The notes under the pieces: model-generated | Databases searched by the model: none | What the model saw: the letters and a program-made list of their open reading frames with translations, nothing else | Told to the model about the DNA's origin: nothing | Part shown: positions 11,029 through 20,623 of the stretch, piece after piece | Layout: each line of letters opens with the position of its first letter | Position numbering within the stretch: position 1 is the first letter of the stretch | From: Chara braunii | Lineage: Eukaryota; Streptophyta; Charophyceae; Charales; Characeae | Reading direction: 5' to 3' | Assembly: GCA_003427395.1 (NCBI GenBank) | Contig: BFEA01000054.1 | Span: forward strand, 3,729,150-3,757,034 | Length of the DNA: 27,885 bases | Made by a program: the position numbers and the translations under genes

Positions 11029-11108
11029 TTGCCCCTTGCTCAATTGGTGGAGCACTAGTCGATTATGCACCTTGTGGCTTAGGGTGTAGGATCAAATCTT
11101 CGAGCCTG
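11029..11108 (+). repeat. tRNA-like sequence (SINE head)
   Basis: GCTCAATTGGTGGAGCAC at 11038-11055 matches a tRNA D-arm/A box. GGATCAAATCTTC at about 11089-11101 sits at the spacing of a T-arm/B box, resembling the GGTTCGAATCC consensus with changes. No proper anticodon stem is visible, so this is a tRNA-derived fragment rather than a tRNA gene. Confidence 0.55.
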
Positions 11109-11126
11109 CACTTTGGAGCACTCATT

Positions 11127-11316
11127 GGTATTCTGCAATATTCGTTGTTCTGGCTTAGGGTGTTGGCTCAAATCTTCGGGCTTGCCTTCTTAACCCGAAA
11201 AAAACGTACGTACGTTGTATANGGTATTCTGCAATATTCGTTGTTCTGGCTTAGGGTGTTGGCTCAAATCTTCGGGCTTGCCTTCTTAACCCGAAAAAAA
11301 CGTACGTACGTTGTAT
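11127..11316. repeat. Perfect 94-bp tandem duplication
   Basis: Bases 11127-11220 and 11223-11316 are identical over 94 positions and are separated by AN. Each copy includes a fragment similar to the end of the tRNA-like B-box region (GGCTTAGGGTGT) and the left terminal inverted repeat of the element at 11281-11913. The N exactly at the junction leaves open that the duplication is an assembly join. Confidence 0.8.
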
Positions 11317-11913
11317 ATGAATACAACGTACGGGGTACGTTGTATATGAATACAACGTACGGGGTATGTTGTATTCAAATACCACGTACGTACGTTATAG
11401 AACGAGTTTTAGCCTTTAGGGTACAACTTTTCAGAAGCCTGTTGTACCGCCATTGTTTTTATTTTTATCTCAAATTTGGTTGGGAATTTCGCCAAGACCC
11501 TCAGGCAAAAGTTGTTTGCATTGCAATGTTGTGCAACATAATTGTTTTTCGAAATTTTGACTGAAGTTGTTTTTTAATTAAAATTATGAAAAAATTAGTA
11601 AAAAGCATTTCCATCCTCGTTTTCATTTTTTTCTCGAAGTTTCTTGTGAATTTCGATAAGACCCTCAGGCAAACGTTGTTTGTATTGCATTGTTGTATAA
11701 CATTTTATTTTTTTGGGATTTTTTTAATTATTTTTGAAAAATCAAAGTTTCAAAAATTCGATTACAACATACGTACGTTGTATTCAAATACAACATACGT
11801 ACGTTATATTCGAACATACATTCTATTCGGGGAAAAACAAGCAATTTTTGAAAACCCGATTTCCAGAGGTAATTCGAATAGAACGTACATACGTTCTGTT
11901 CGGGTTAAGAAGG
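11281..11913. mobile_element. Non-autonomous TIR/foldback element with ACGTACGT palindromes
   Basis: The left end CCTTCTTAACCCGAA (11281-11295) is repeated inverted and perfectly at 11899-11913. The similarity continues inward, with about 32 of 36 bases matching between 11281-11316 and the complement of 11878-11913. Just inside both ends lie palindromes built on CGTACGTTGTAT, ATGA or TCAA, ATACAACGTACG (11305-11332, 11336-11359, 11771-11800). The interior has a direct repeat of about 58 bp (near 11482-11542 and 11646-11703, sharing AGACCCTCAGGCAAA). No transposase is encoded. The target-site duplication is not clear, so the superfamily is open. Confidence 0.65.
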
Positions 11914-11989
11914 TAGGCTCCGGTGTGATGTTCTGAATATTGATATTGTGGATTTACTGTGCAGAGCTTACGACCATTCACACATTGCA

Positions 11990-12066
11990 TTTGCACTGTC
12001 GCCCAGATGGATTGGGTGTCTGTGTGTTCACTTCCACAGGTTGTNGGTTCGAGTGTTGCCATGCCC
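11990..12066 (+). repeat. tRNA-like sequence (SINE head), weak
   Basis: TCGCCCAGATGGATTGGGTG resembles a D-arm with a GCCC/GGGT stem. GGTTCGAGT at about 12046 is a good B-box core, at tRNA-like distance. The anticodon arm is not preserved and one N interrupts the T-arm. I interpret it as a tRNA-derived repeat piece, with less certainty than the neighbouring examples. Confidence 0.4.
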
Positions 12067-12743
12067 GGTGGGGCNCTTGTGGGAAGTTGTGGCGCATGGT
12101 GTAGGCCAGGCGTTACANCTCGAAATACACCTGTTCTTCGGGGACGCAGGTTGCAACTTCGATGCCTGCTATGACCGAGTGGATGCTTAGGGGCAGACCG
12201 CTGGTTCCNNCCCGAGCCNAGATGGATNGTGCTTGGTCGANTAGGGGGGTCCTGAGCCCGTTGTCCTATGCCCGGACAAGGTTGCAGCTGGCACTACTCT
12301 NGAGCATCTACGGTTGGCTGGCTGGGATTAGATCTGCGCCTGTTGTCAGCAACCCAACAGCTGGGCTATAGTGTGTTGGCCTACTAGGGTCAGGCACCCC
12401 TTGGGGGATAAATTGTACCCNTTGGGGGTAGGTGACTCTTGATGAGAACAGAAGGGTTCCTCGCACCTTCTTAGGGGGACCGCGGGTGACTCCTCTACGA
12501 CTGGGTACTGTCAAGGTCTCCCATTGTGGGATACTCTCAGCCATTAACCCTGAGGTGAGGCGGGTTGGTACCTGTGCTCTTGAGCTGAAATGCCAACTGC
12601 CCTACCCTGAACGTGTACAACTACGTTGAAAAAAAAAGAAGAAAAAAAGATAAGTGCAGGGTAGGATTGATTGCCCTCATACGAAGGGACTAACTGCCCT
12701 GCTGGAACCAGATGTGGACATTCCTTCCCATTCCATTCATTAG
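12067..12743. other. No gene; probable repeat bodies
   Basis: GC-balanced sequence with several N bases and short recurring pieces such as TTGGGGG (about 12403 and 12421) and AGGGGGACCGC (12472; also near 10751). No open frame has a recognisable motif. It lies between two tRNA-like heads and probably contains SINE bodies, but I cannot set their limits. Confidence 0.4.
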
Positions 12744-12816
12744 CCCTTGCTAAGGATCATGTATGGTAGAGTCTTCCTTGCACATGTCATAGATCACGGG
12801 TTCGAGTCTGGCTTGG
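12744..12816 (+). repeat. tRNA-like sequence (SINE head) with good B box
   Basis: GGTAGAGTC around 12764-12772 corresponds to the end of an A box/D-arm. GGGTTCGAGTCTGG (12798-12811) is a near-consensus B box/T-arm, preceded by TAGATCAC as in many tRNAs. The first half of the D-arm is degenerate. This is the best B box of the four tRNA-like heads in this region. Confidence 0.6.
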
Positions 12817-13020
12817 GGGGTTTCCTGTCTAGCTTGGCCTTTCATCTCTTCAAAGAACACATAGTTCCTTTTACATACTAGTGCACATATATGGCCTTTG
12901 GGCACATACATCTCGCTATAGAGTTACACAAAGCATACATAGGCTTACACGAAAACTAGGCTTGTGAATATACACATAGCCTGCGGGCTCATACATATAT
13001 AGCTTCTGAGCACACATATA

Positions 13021-13028
13021 CATACAAC
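13021..13028. repeat. Target-site duplication, left copy (CATACAAC)
   Basis: CATACAAC directly precedes the left end of the hAT-like element and is repeated exactly after its right end at 13716-13723. Eight bases is the characteristic duplication length of hAT transposons. Confidence 0.8.
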
Positions 13029-13715
13029 CAAGGTTGTCGGCGTTCGGGACAGGCCGAACGGTCGAACCCGAATGCCCGTAGGTTCGGCCCAAAAAAATAA
13101 AATAAAAAAAAATCTAAAAACTCGAAAAACAATACATGTTATGCATAAGAATAAACTAAATAATATTTGCCCCAACCTTACATCCAAATTATTTACCAAA
13201 TTTGAAATAAAAATCAAATACTAAAAAAAAAAATAGTAATGCAAAAAAAAACAAAACGAGAATGAAATTATTGAGTGGGCGAGCACGTTTTTACACCGCC
13301 ATCTTTAGAGATTTTTCATTTTTTTTTTGCTGTGACAAATGCTATGAAGATTTATGTATGTGTATCTTACATAAGAGAGAATTTACAAATAAAGTTTGAA
13401 AAAATAATATTCTTTTCCATTCCCCGAAATAAAGGAAAAACAAAAAGTGAAAAGAGAAAAAAAACAAATTAGTGAGTGGGCAAGCAAGTTTTGACACCAC
13501 CATCTTTGAGGATTTTTCATTTTGTTTTGGCTAGAAAGAATGAATTCAAAATTAAGAGGGAGATACCTTACATCACAAAGAATTCACAAAACAATTTTCA
13601 AAAACAACTAATAATATTTAGGTGCCAAAATAGTTTTTTGCGGGGTCCGAACCCGAACGCCCGAACGTTCGGGGGTCATCTTAGGGACCTCCATACGTTC
13701 GGCCTGGCAACCCTG
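13029..13715. mobile_element. hAT-like non-autonomous DNA transposon, 687 bp
   Basis: The element starts CAAGGTTGTCGG and ends in the complement of CAGGGTTGCCAG (9 of the first 12 bases match). CAGGGTTG-type ends are typical of hAT elements. It is flanked by a perfect 8-bp direct repeat, CATACAAC. Both subterminal regions are crowded with CCGAAC/GTTCGG motifs in both orientations (13041-13090 and 13646-13704), as expected for transposase binding sites. The interior is AT-rich, has two diverged direct repeats about 201 bp apart, and encodes no transposase. It would depend on an autonomous hAT element elsewhere. Confidence 0.8.
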
Positions 13716-13723
13716 CATACAAC
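13716..13723. repeat. Target-site duplication, right copy (CATACAAC)
   Basis: Exact copy of 13021-13028, immediately after the right end CCCTG of the hAT-like element. Confidence 0.8.
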
Positions 13724-14119
13724 TATAATGCCGGGCTGCGGGGGTCTATCAGGTGCATGACGGGGTCTGCTCATGCATATCTTGGACTCTAGGGGAGGGT
13801 AGGGACATACGTCACTCCGGTTAGTCTGAGTTCCGTCTAGCCTTGGGTAAGTTAGGGGAAGGATGGTGGGATGTGTCCATGGACGCCAGCTTGCCTTGCC
13901 TAGGTACTCCCGCTGGGTAGACTCTGTTTTTGTTTTTTTTTTGTGGGGGGGGGGATAAAAAATCCAATCTATTCGTGGGGAGCAACACGTGCTGCAAACC
14001 GGGCCCAGCATCCCATATAAAATTTATATAGTTGATTTGAAATGTCGGCTAAGAAACATCTAGGAGCTTATGAAAAATTCAGGAAATTTTCAGGAAGATT
14101 TAGGAAAACGTGAATACTA
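13724..14119. other. No gene; SINE-like tail at 13920-14015
   Basis: A T-rich run (13926-13942) and G-run (13944-13954) precede the 48-bp segment (13967-14014) shared with 10951-10998. The remaining sequence shows no motif. An open minus-strand frame at 13676-14011 crosses the hAT end and has no recognisable domain, so I do not call it. Confidence 0.4.
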
Positions 14120-15530
14120 CTGACCTATTACTAAGAAAAGCAAGAAAGCCCGAACATCCTTCGAATGCTCAGAATCGTTGGAAACCCTAACAAAACACTC
14201 TAAAATCTCTAGCACTGTCTGATTCCCTGTTGGGCTTTCCCAGGCCTCATGCCCCCACCCTGCTAGGTTACAAGGCAACACAACTCACCCCAGCTCCGGC
14301 CAGCATTGTCTCGACAACAACCCTTGGTTTTCCTTTGGAATGCCCGACCCAAGGCATTCCCAGATCTCTCTACCAGGCCTCACCCTCCTGCTATCAACAG
14401 GTTACATGGCAACCGCCCAGCTCCAGCCAACGTCGTTCTGGCATCGAAAAAAACGCAGGTCATTGAATCTAACAGCACCAAAGAAAACTAGAAATGAGTT
14501 GGAAGAAGTACCCAAAATCCTAAGACATTCTCAAGAGTTTAGAGAACCACCCCCTACCATTTGATGGTAATGAAGGAACATCTTGGGAAATCAAAAACTT
14601 ATGAAAAACAAAGAGACGAAAGTCAGAAACAAAACCACCACAATCCAACTCAAACCCTTACTACAGGCAAGAAACCGCCGCTTAAGCTTTCAGTCCTCAT
14701 ACCAGAAGTCGCCAGTTCTCACACCCCCTTTGCTAGGGTGACAAGGCAACACAAACTTCCCCAACACCGAACTGACTCTTTTCTGACGGATAGGAGGTGT
14801 CTTCCTCCCTCGACACCCTCCTTAGCTGCAAAACCCCCCTACCGGGTTACAGGGTCACCGCCCCAGCATCAACTACGTTGAACGAGGTAGTTATGCCTTC
14901 CATCCTCGGCATAACTCCAAAGGCCTCAGGCTCCTCTTGGTCACAGAGCCACTGCTCCAGCACCGGCCAATGTCGCCCCACCCCGCCCTTCCAGTAGACT
15001 TACCACCTTGAGCCACCCTTCCTCTACTACGCGAGTCCACCCTAAATTCCTTCCAAACCGTACTTCCGACTTTCACCTTCCCATTTAAAAACCAAAAGGA
15101 AAAAAAACGAGAACTAGAACCACTAACAATTCATCTCCTACCCTCACCACAGATGAAGGACACGCCGACCAGGCTTTCAATCCTCGTACCAGAAATCATC
15201 AGATCTCATACCCCCCTGCTTGGGTTACAAGGTAACACAAACTGCCCCAATACCGACCGGACTGTTTCTGACGGACAGAGAATGTCTTCCCTCCTCGACA
15301 ACTCTCTTAACTGTAAGGCCCCTCAAACGGTTACAGGGTCACCGCCCTGGCAACAACTACGTCGGGCGAGATGGTTATGCCTTCCTCCCTCGACATAACT
15401 TCAATGGCCTCAAGGTCCCTCGTCACAGAGCAAATGCTCCATCACCGGCCAATGTCGTCCCACCCCACCCTTCTACTTAGACGTACCACCCTGACCCGCC
15501 CATCCCTCCTCTAAGTGAGCCCCCCCCCAC
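14120..15530. repeat. Three diverged tandem repeat units of about 450-490 bp
   Basis: The same order of short blocks occurs three times, anchored at GCTTTC plus CCTCAT/CCTCGT at 14234, 14686 and 15173. Units two and three align over almost their whole length, including GACGGA, TTACAGGGTCACCGCCC, TTATGCCTTCC and CCGGCCAATGTCG; unit one is more diverged. Each unit contains two versions of a module around GGTTACAAGGYAAC followed by a CCGGCCA-like block, so the unit itself looks like an old internal duplication. Frames are not conserved between units, so this is not a repeat protein. Confidence 0.65.
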
Positions 15531-15753
15531 TTCCCTCCGGCCTCTAATTCAACCTTCCCCTTTTTGTTTGCAAAAACCGTACCATAACTAAGACTAATTA
15601 CTTGAGAAAATACTTTTTTGAAAAATTCTACGCACAAAATCAGAATATGAATTTCAAATTTAAGAAACTGAGTTTAAGATTTTTTTTTGAAACAACGGTG
15701 GACGCGGCATGTTTTGAGTTCCTAAAGGCACGAAAACTAGGCCTTCGGCGACT
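15531..15753. other. No feature recognised
   Basis: AT-rich sequence between the tandem repeat units and the inverted-repeat arm beside the gap. No open frame with a motif. Confidence 0.4.
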
Positions 15754-15812
15754 GTGTCAGGGCCTGAGTTCGAAAAGGCGTTCGTAACTCAGGGCGGCAT
15801 TGGTGTCAGGGC
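15754..15812. repeat. Left arm of inverted repeat beside the gap
   Basis: These 59 bases match the complement of 16437-16495 at about 54 positions. The arm is itself nearly palindromic: CCTGAGTTCGAA and TTCGTAACTCAGG flank AAGGCG, and GTGTCAGGG-type sequence stands at both its ends. A T run leads from it into the N gap. Confidence 0.75.
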
Positions 15813-15855
15813 AGAGGTTTCATTAAGGCTGTTGTGTCTTTTTTTTTTTTTTTTT

Positions 15856-16435
15856 NNNNNNNNNNNNNNNNNNNNNNNNNNNNNNNNNNNNNNNNNNNNN
15901 NNNNNNNNNNNNNNNNNNNNNNNNNNNNNNNNNNNNNNNNNNNNNNNNNNNNNNNNNNNNNNNNNNNNNNNNNNNNNNNNNNNNNNNNNNNNNNNNNNNN
16001 NNNNNNNNNNNNNNNNNNNNNNNNNNNNNNNNNNNNNNNNNNNNNNNNNNNNNNNNNNNNNNNNNNNNNNNNNNNNNNNNNNNNNNNNNNNNNNNNNNNN
16101 NNNNNNNNNNNNNNNNNNNNNNNNNNNNNNNNNNNNNNNNNNNNNNNNNNNNNNNNNNNNNNNNNNNNNNNNNNNNNNNNNNNNNNNNNNNNNNNNNNNN
16201 NNNNNNNNNNNNNNNNNNNNNNNNNNNNNNNNNNNNNNNNNNNNNNNNNNNNNNNNNNNNNNNNNNNNNNNNNNNNNNNNNNNNNNNNNNNNNNNNNNNN
16301 NNNNNNNNNNNNNNNNNNNNNNNNNNNNNNNNNNNNNNNNNNNNNNNNNNNNNNNNNNNNNNNNNNNNNNNNNNNNNNNNNNNNNNNNNNNNNNNNNNNN
16401 NNNNNNNNNNNNNNNNNNNNNNNNNNNNNNNNNNN
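15856..16435. other. Assembly gap, 580 N
   Basis: A block of 580 unresolved bases preceded by a run of T (from about 15840). The flanks are inverted copies of one another. The true length and content cannot be read from the window. Confidence 0.95.
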
Positions 16436-16436
16436 C

Positions 16437-16495
16437 GCCCTGACGCCACCGCCGGCCTGAGTTACGAACACCTTTTCGAACTCAGGCCCTGACAC
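16437..16495. repeat. Right arm of inverted repeat beside the gap
   Basis: Inverted counterpart of 15754-15812. Similarity extends a little outward (CGGCG next to both arms). Together the arms form either a large hairpin or the ends of a TIR element whose body is the unresolved gap. Confidence 0.75.
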
Positions 16496-16602
16496 TGACG
16501 CCGATGCCTGTTTTTTCTGCCCATTACGAACTCCCATGTGACATAAACGTACTTCCCCCTTTTTTTTTTATTATCATGTAAACGAACTTTCAATCGTGAA
16601 TT

Positions 16603-17060
16603 TAGCATGGAACTCAGAAAATCAATCGAGATGAAAAAAGGATTGATTCAGAAGGTCAAATTTGATAAGATTTGATGGTCCAAATAGGGAAACAAAATAG
16701 GGATATCGATTCTGATGTCCAAAAGGACTTACGACTCTGATTTCAAGAACCCCGAGGTTCGGAATCGCTCAGATAGTAAATCAGAAAATTACTAAACAGA
16801 AAAACAAATCGACTGGCCCATATTTGAGAGAGATGTGTGAAAGAAATAGCATGGAAATCAGAGAATCAATCNAGATGAAAATAAGATTGAAGATNAAATT
16901 TGATAAGATTTGACGGTCCAAATAGGGAAACAAAATAGGGGTATCGATTCTGATGTCCAAAAGGACTTACGACTCTGATTTCCAGAACCCCAAGTAAACA
17001 GAAAAACAAATCAACTGACCCATGTTTGACAGAGTTGTGAGAGTTTCTTTCAAAATCGTA
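16603..17060. repeat. Tandem duplication, period 244 bp
   Basis: TAGCATGGAA at 16603 and at 16847 start two closely similar copies. Shared blocks include ATTTGATAAGATTTGA, CCAAATAGGGAAACAAAATA and TGTCCAAAAGGACTTACG. The second copy lacks about 30 bases in its middle. No coding potential is recognisable. Confidence 0.85.
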
Positions 17061-20000
17061 CTTAAAACCTATCAATCNATTTAGGGGATATCAGATTTGA
17101 CGAAATCACTTACAATTTTTGTTGAACTTCTAAACAGTGCACGAAAATCATGAAAATCGATAACAGCCATTTAGGCGAAATCACGCCGAACCTCCTAATA
17201 GAAATTTCCTCCTCAATCGATAGAGCTTTCCCACAAGAACTCCTCCCCCACTTCCTCAACCCCCACCTACTTACCACCCTTCCCCTCAAACCCTACCCCA
17301 CCATCTTCGGNGAAAGANGACCACCCTCNTCCCACTGTTAGCCACTAAGCATCAAAGCAATGCTAACGCNGAAGACATCAATGGCCATGTCCAACCCCCC
17401 AGGNATCAGAAGACANTGCGACTCCACCTCACCAAACCTGTCAGTGAGTCGTCGCAAACCCTACAAGACATTCATTCCCAACCAATTGAGGAAGGAGGGG
17501 GAGATCAATCCCGTCGCCCAAGCTCTAAGTCACCACCAACACTTACCACATGCTACCCCACCTAATCATCTTCAACTCGCTTCCAATCTTGGTAATGCTA
17601 AGCCTATCGAAAAGCAACCTTGAAAAAACACCAGAAAAAAATCGCGCTCGCCAGACTAGCAACTCTCAAGACGGAGAAGGAAAAAGTCGTTTCCCTGATG
17701 GAAGCACTCACGTGGACGAACGATGCACCCTAGCTTCTGCCTTCCACTAGGCCGTCCCCTCGACGCCATCCTAATTGGTAAAATCCATGCGGCCATAGCC
17801 ACCCACCCCAACCCCCCTCCCTAAACCCTCTTCCTTCTACTCTTCACCGCTCGTCGCACGGCCTGTCCGCGTCCTCTTCCTTCGCGCCTCTTCGCGCACT
17901 GATGCTCCCCGTCGCCCTTCGTCACCATGCGCTATCCGCGCCAACCCGATTGCCCGTAGCCCGTCGGCGAGATCGGTGGGGCGCTGTGACGCCCCAACCT
18001 CACGCCCAACGCGACTTCCTGATCGGAGTGGGATGTGGGCCTGGAAGTGCGAAGAGGGGTGTGCCAAGGATTTTTGGGGAAAGTGGGGGAGTCTTAGGGG
18101 TATGAATGCAATTAGGCGAATAAGGGGCGTGTGCGCAAGGGACTCAAGGCCCGATGGGGCCTGGATACTGTGGGCGACGGCTTACGGGGAAGTTCCTCCG
18201 CAGAGGAGGTGGTCCTGAAAAGTTGGGCCGTCGGAGGCCGCCACGCGATGCAGGCCGCTGCGTGTTTGAGTTGGGCCTTCAGAATTCCGGGGTACTTCGT
18301 TCGTCGCCACGTCGGCAGTTTCCGCAGGGCGTGCTGGGCCAATAGGGAACTATGGCCGGCCACGGAACGGCGCTGAGTTGATGATACGGGAGAAGAAAAG
18401 GAGGGAAACTAGTGGTGATGACGAAAAATCCCGGGTGTATGAAGTAATAGGTGTGGTCGGGAGAAGGGAAATCAGAGCACCGGGGGTCGCGAGAGGTGGC
18501 GCAGTGGAACTCCCGAGGACACAGTCGATTCTCGGTGTGGCAGGGGTATCTCTATCGGAGGAGTTCGTTTATCAAGGGGGTGAAGTATTCCGGGTCGTAG
18601 GATGAGTCGGAATCCAAGGATCGCGTCATCATGACATTGCGATTTATGAGTTGCCTAAGGACAGATCACGGTCGTGGCGTGCGAGCACATGCAGGCCTCG
18701 TGACTGTCGTCGGACTTACGAGTGCTTGTGCGGGACGATTGAGTCGTTGTGGATTTCGAGATGGCCGCTCTCAATCGGACGGATTGATGGTCTCGTTGAG
18801 TTGACGCACGGGGATATGTGTAAGTGCGCAATTTAGATCGCGTCTTACACGTGTCCTCGCGCGGCGTTCATCGAGTCCGGGATCCGACCGCCTAATCACT
18901 TCGTGATGTTCTGAGTTATGCAAGATGCAACGATCACAAACAACTCGATCAAGAAAACAATCAGAGACAAAGACAGGATGATCGATTGCGCAAAATCCCT
19001 ATTCTACACACGAGTGCGTCGAATGCGACCGACAAAAGCAAAGACAAGGGTTTCTCAGCAAAAAGATAGGCAATCAATCATGACATCCATACATCCATCC
19101 ATTCCGTAATCATACACATAGCACATCAAAGGCGGGAGAGTCGCGAGGGCAAATGTAAGCAAAAACCGCAGGTTCAAATTCCGAGAAATTGAAAATAACG
19201 GGCAAGTTGCCTGGAGCCGAAATCAAAACTTATGTACACAAGACAGGAGGGAGAACACATAGAAGAAACAGCAAAACCGCATCCATCAACCTCAACTCTC
19301 TCTTCCCTTCTCCTCTTCTCCGATGCGGACAGTCTGTCGTCACGCACCAACCTACGAAGCCGTCACCCCGCTTAGTCCTCCCGCACCCGTTAGGTTCGCC
19401 TGCGCCCACAGTCCGTCGTGGCCCGCGTCGACCCCGTGCATTTAGCACCAGCTCGTCGAGTCACCCGACTCCTGCTCTACTCACCTCTTACTTCGCTCGT
19501 GTGCCGACCCTTCCTGATCGCGCAACCCCGAGCTTCCAATGGCTGGTTAAGAGAGCTAACTAATCGCACAACCGAAATTTATAGCGTGCATGCATGCGTG
19601 ATGAACACGGAATTACCAAGACTTAGAGGGGAGATTAGAGAGGGAGTGCCTACGTTCTGCATGACCGGGCCGCGGCGTAGGGGACGTAGCCACTCTCCAC
19701 GCATCGATCTGAGCATGCAGTCCGTAGTTTCAAAAACGCAGCAAAAGAAAGAGGAGGAGGGTGGGAAGGACGAAGAGCAAGAAGAAAGATACAGTTACAA
19801 TGGCGCCAACCCAAGATTACGGTTACACACCCGATTAAAGGCGTCGACTAATCAGAATTCTGTTGCAGCCGCAAAAAGAAGCGCGTAAGCAATTAAGGGC
19901 GCCGCGCGGCACAAGAAAGTCCTAATTACAAAATTCTTAAAATTTAATTCCTAACTAATGCGAAAAGCAAAAGTACAGGTTCCGGGAAGAAAGTCCGAAA

Positions 20001-20375
20001 TTCCGAGAGCCATCAGGGCTCGACAAAATTCGAAAAAGGTTTGAAAGAAAAATTCAAAAAGAACAAGGCAAATTCCTGCACCATGTCCGCGCCCAAAAGA
20101 TCGAAACCGAAGCAAGAGAAACGTCGTCAACATTTATTAATCGAGCGCGTGGAGGTGGGCTTGCCATCCACCCGACCAATCAATCAACCGGCCATCCCAG
20201 GACACACCCAGCTCCGAACCCAGCCATTCGAAAAGAAGCGACGGAAAAGACGAAAAAGCAAGGACACTGATGCAATTTCCCACCGATCCCAATCTCCCGC
20301 AATTGGCCCAACCTTCCCAACTTAGGACCCCTCATTGCAACCGGACAGAAAGTCGCGCGTTACAAAAAGTGGTTC
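17061..20375. other. No gene recognised in mainly GC-rich sequence
   Basis: 17150-17800 is C-rich, and 17840-19560 is GC-rich with several medium open frames on both strands, none with a motif I know. 19730-20060 is purine-rich. TGTGACGCCC at about 17985 resembles the start of many plant LTRs, but I found no matching second copy. Part of this region could be the 3' LTR or flank of the minus-strand retroelement. That is not shown by the sequence. Confidence 0.4.
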
Positions 20376-20610
20376 GTCACATATGTGACGCCCAGGGGGT
20401 TCCAGAATTAGCAAGCTCCTGCGTGCTTGTGACACGTGTCGATTTCTCTGATCGACTGACACGCGGAGCATCTCTCTCTATGCCACTTACCGTTAAATTG
20501 AGTGTGGACGTCGTCCAACGTGGCAGCACTGCTCTTCTACTACTTCCTCAGGGTAGGCCTTCGACATTCCAAGGAGGGGGATTACACTTGCCGCCATTAT
20601 GACACGTGTC
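20376..20610. promoter_or_regulatory. Cluster of palindromes including two G-box decamers
   Basis: GTCACATATGTGAC (20376-20389) is a perfect 14-bp palindrome. GACACGTGTC occurs at 20431-20440 and again at 20601-20610; its core CACGTG is the plant G-box bound by bZIP and bHLH factors. TGACACGCGG lies in between. A promoter or LTR control region is possible, but no transcription start or linked gene can be shown. Confidence 0.25.
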
Positions 20611-20623
20611 CAATAGCCATACA

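Noticed and set aside
15754-16537. Long open frames across the gap
   Set aside because: They consist almost entirely of N; the apparent length is an artefact.
19299-19322. Polypurine tract (minus strand) marking a 3' LTR
   Set aside because: The pyrimidine run is suitable, but it lies about 1.8 kb beyond ORF Y and no LTR start or matching LTR could be shown.
17980-20400. LTR pair starting at the TGTGACGCCC-like sequences near 17985 and 20385
   Set aside because: Similarity stops after about 10 bases, with no shared LTR body and no matching ends.
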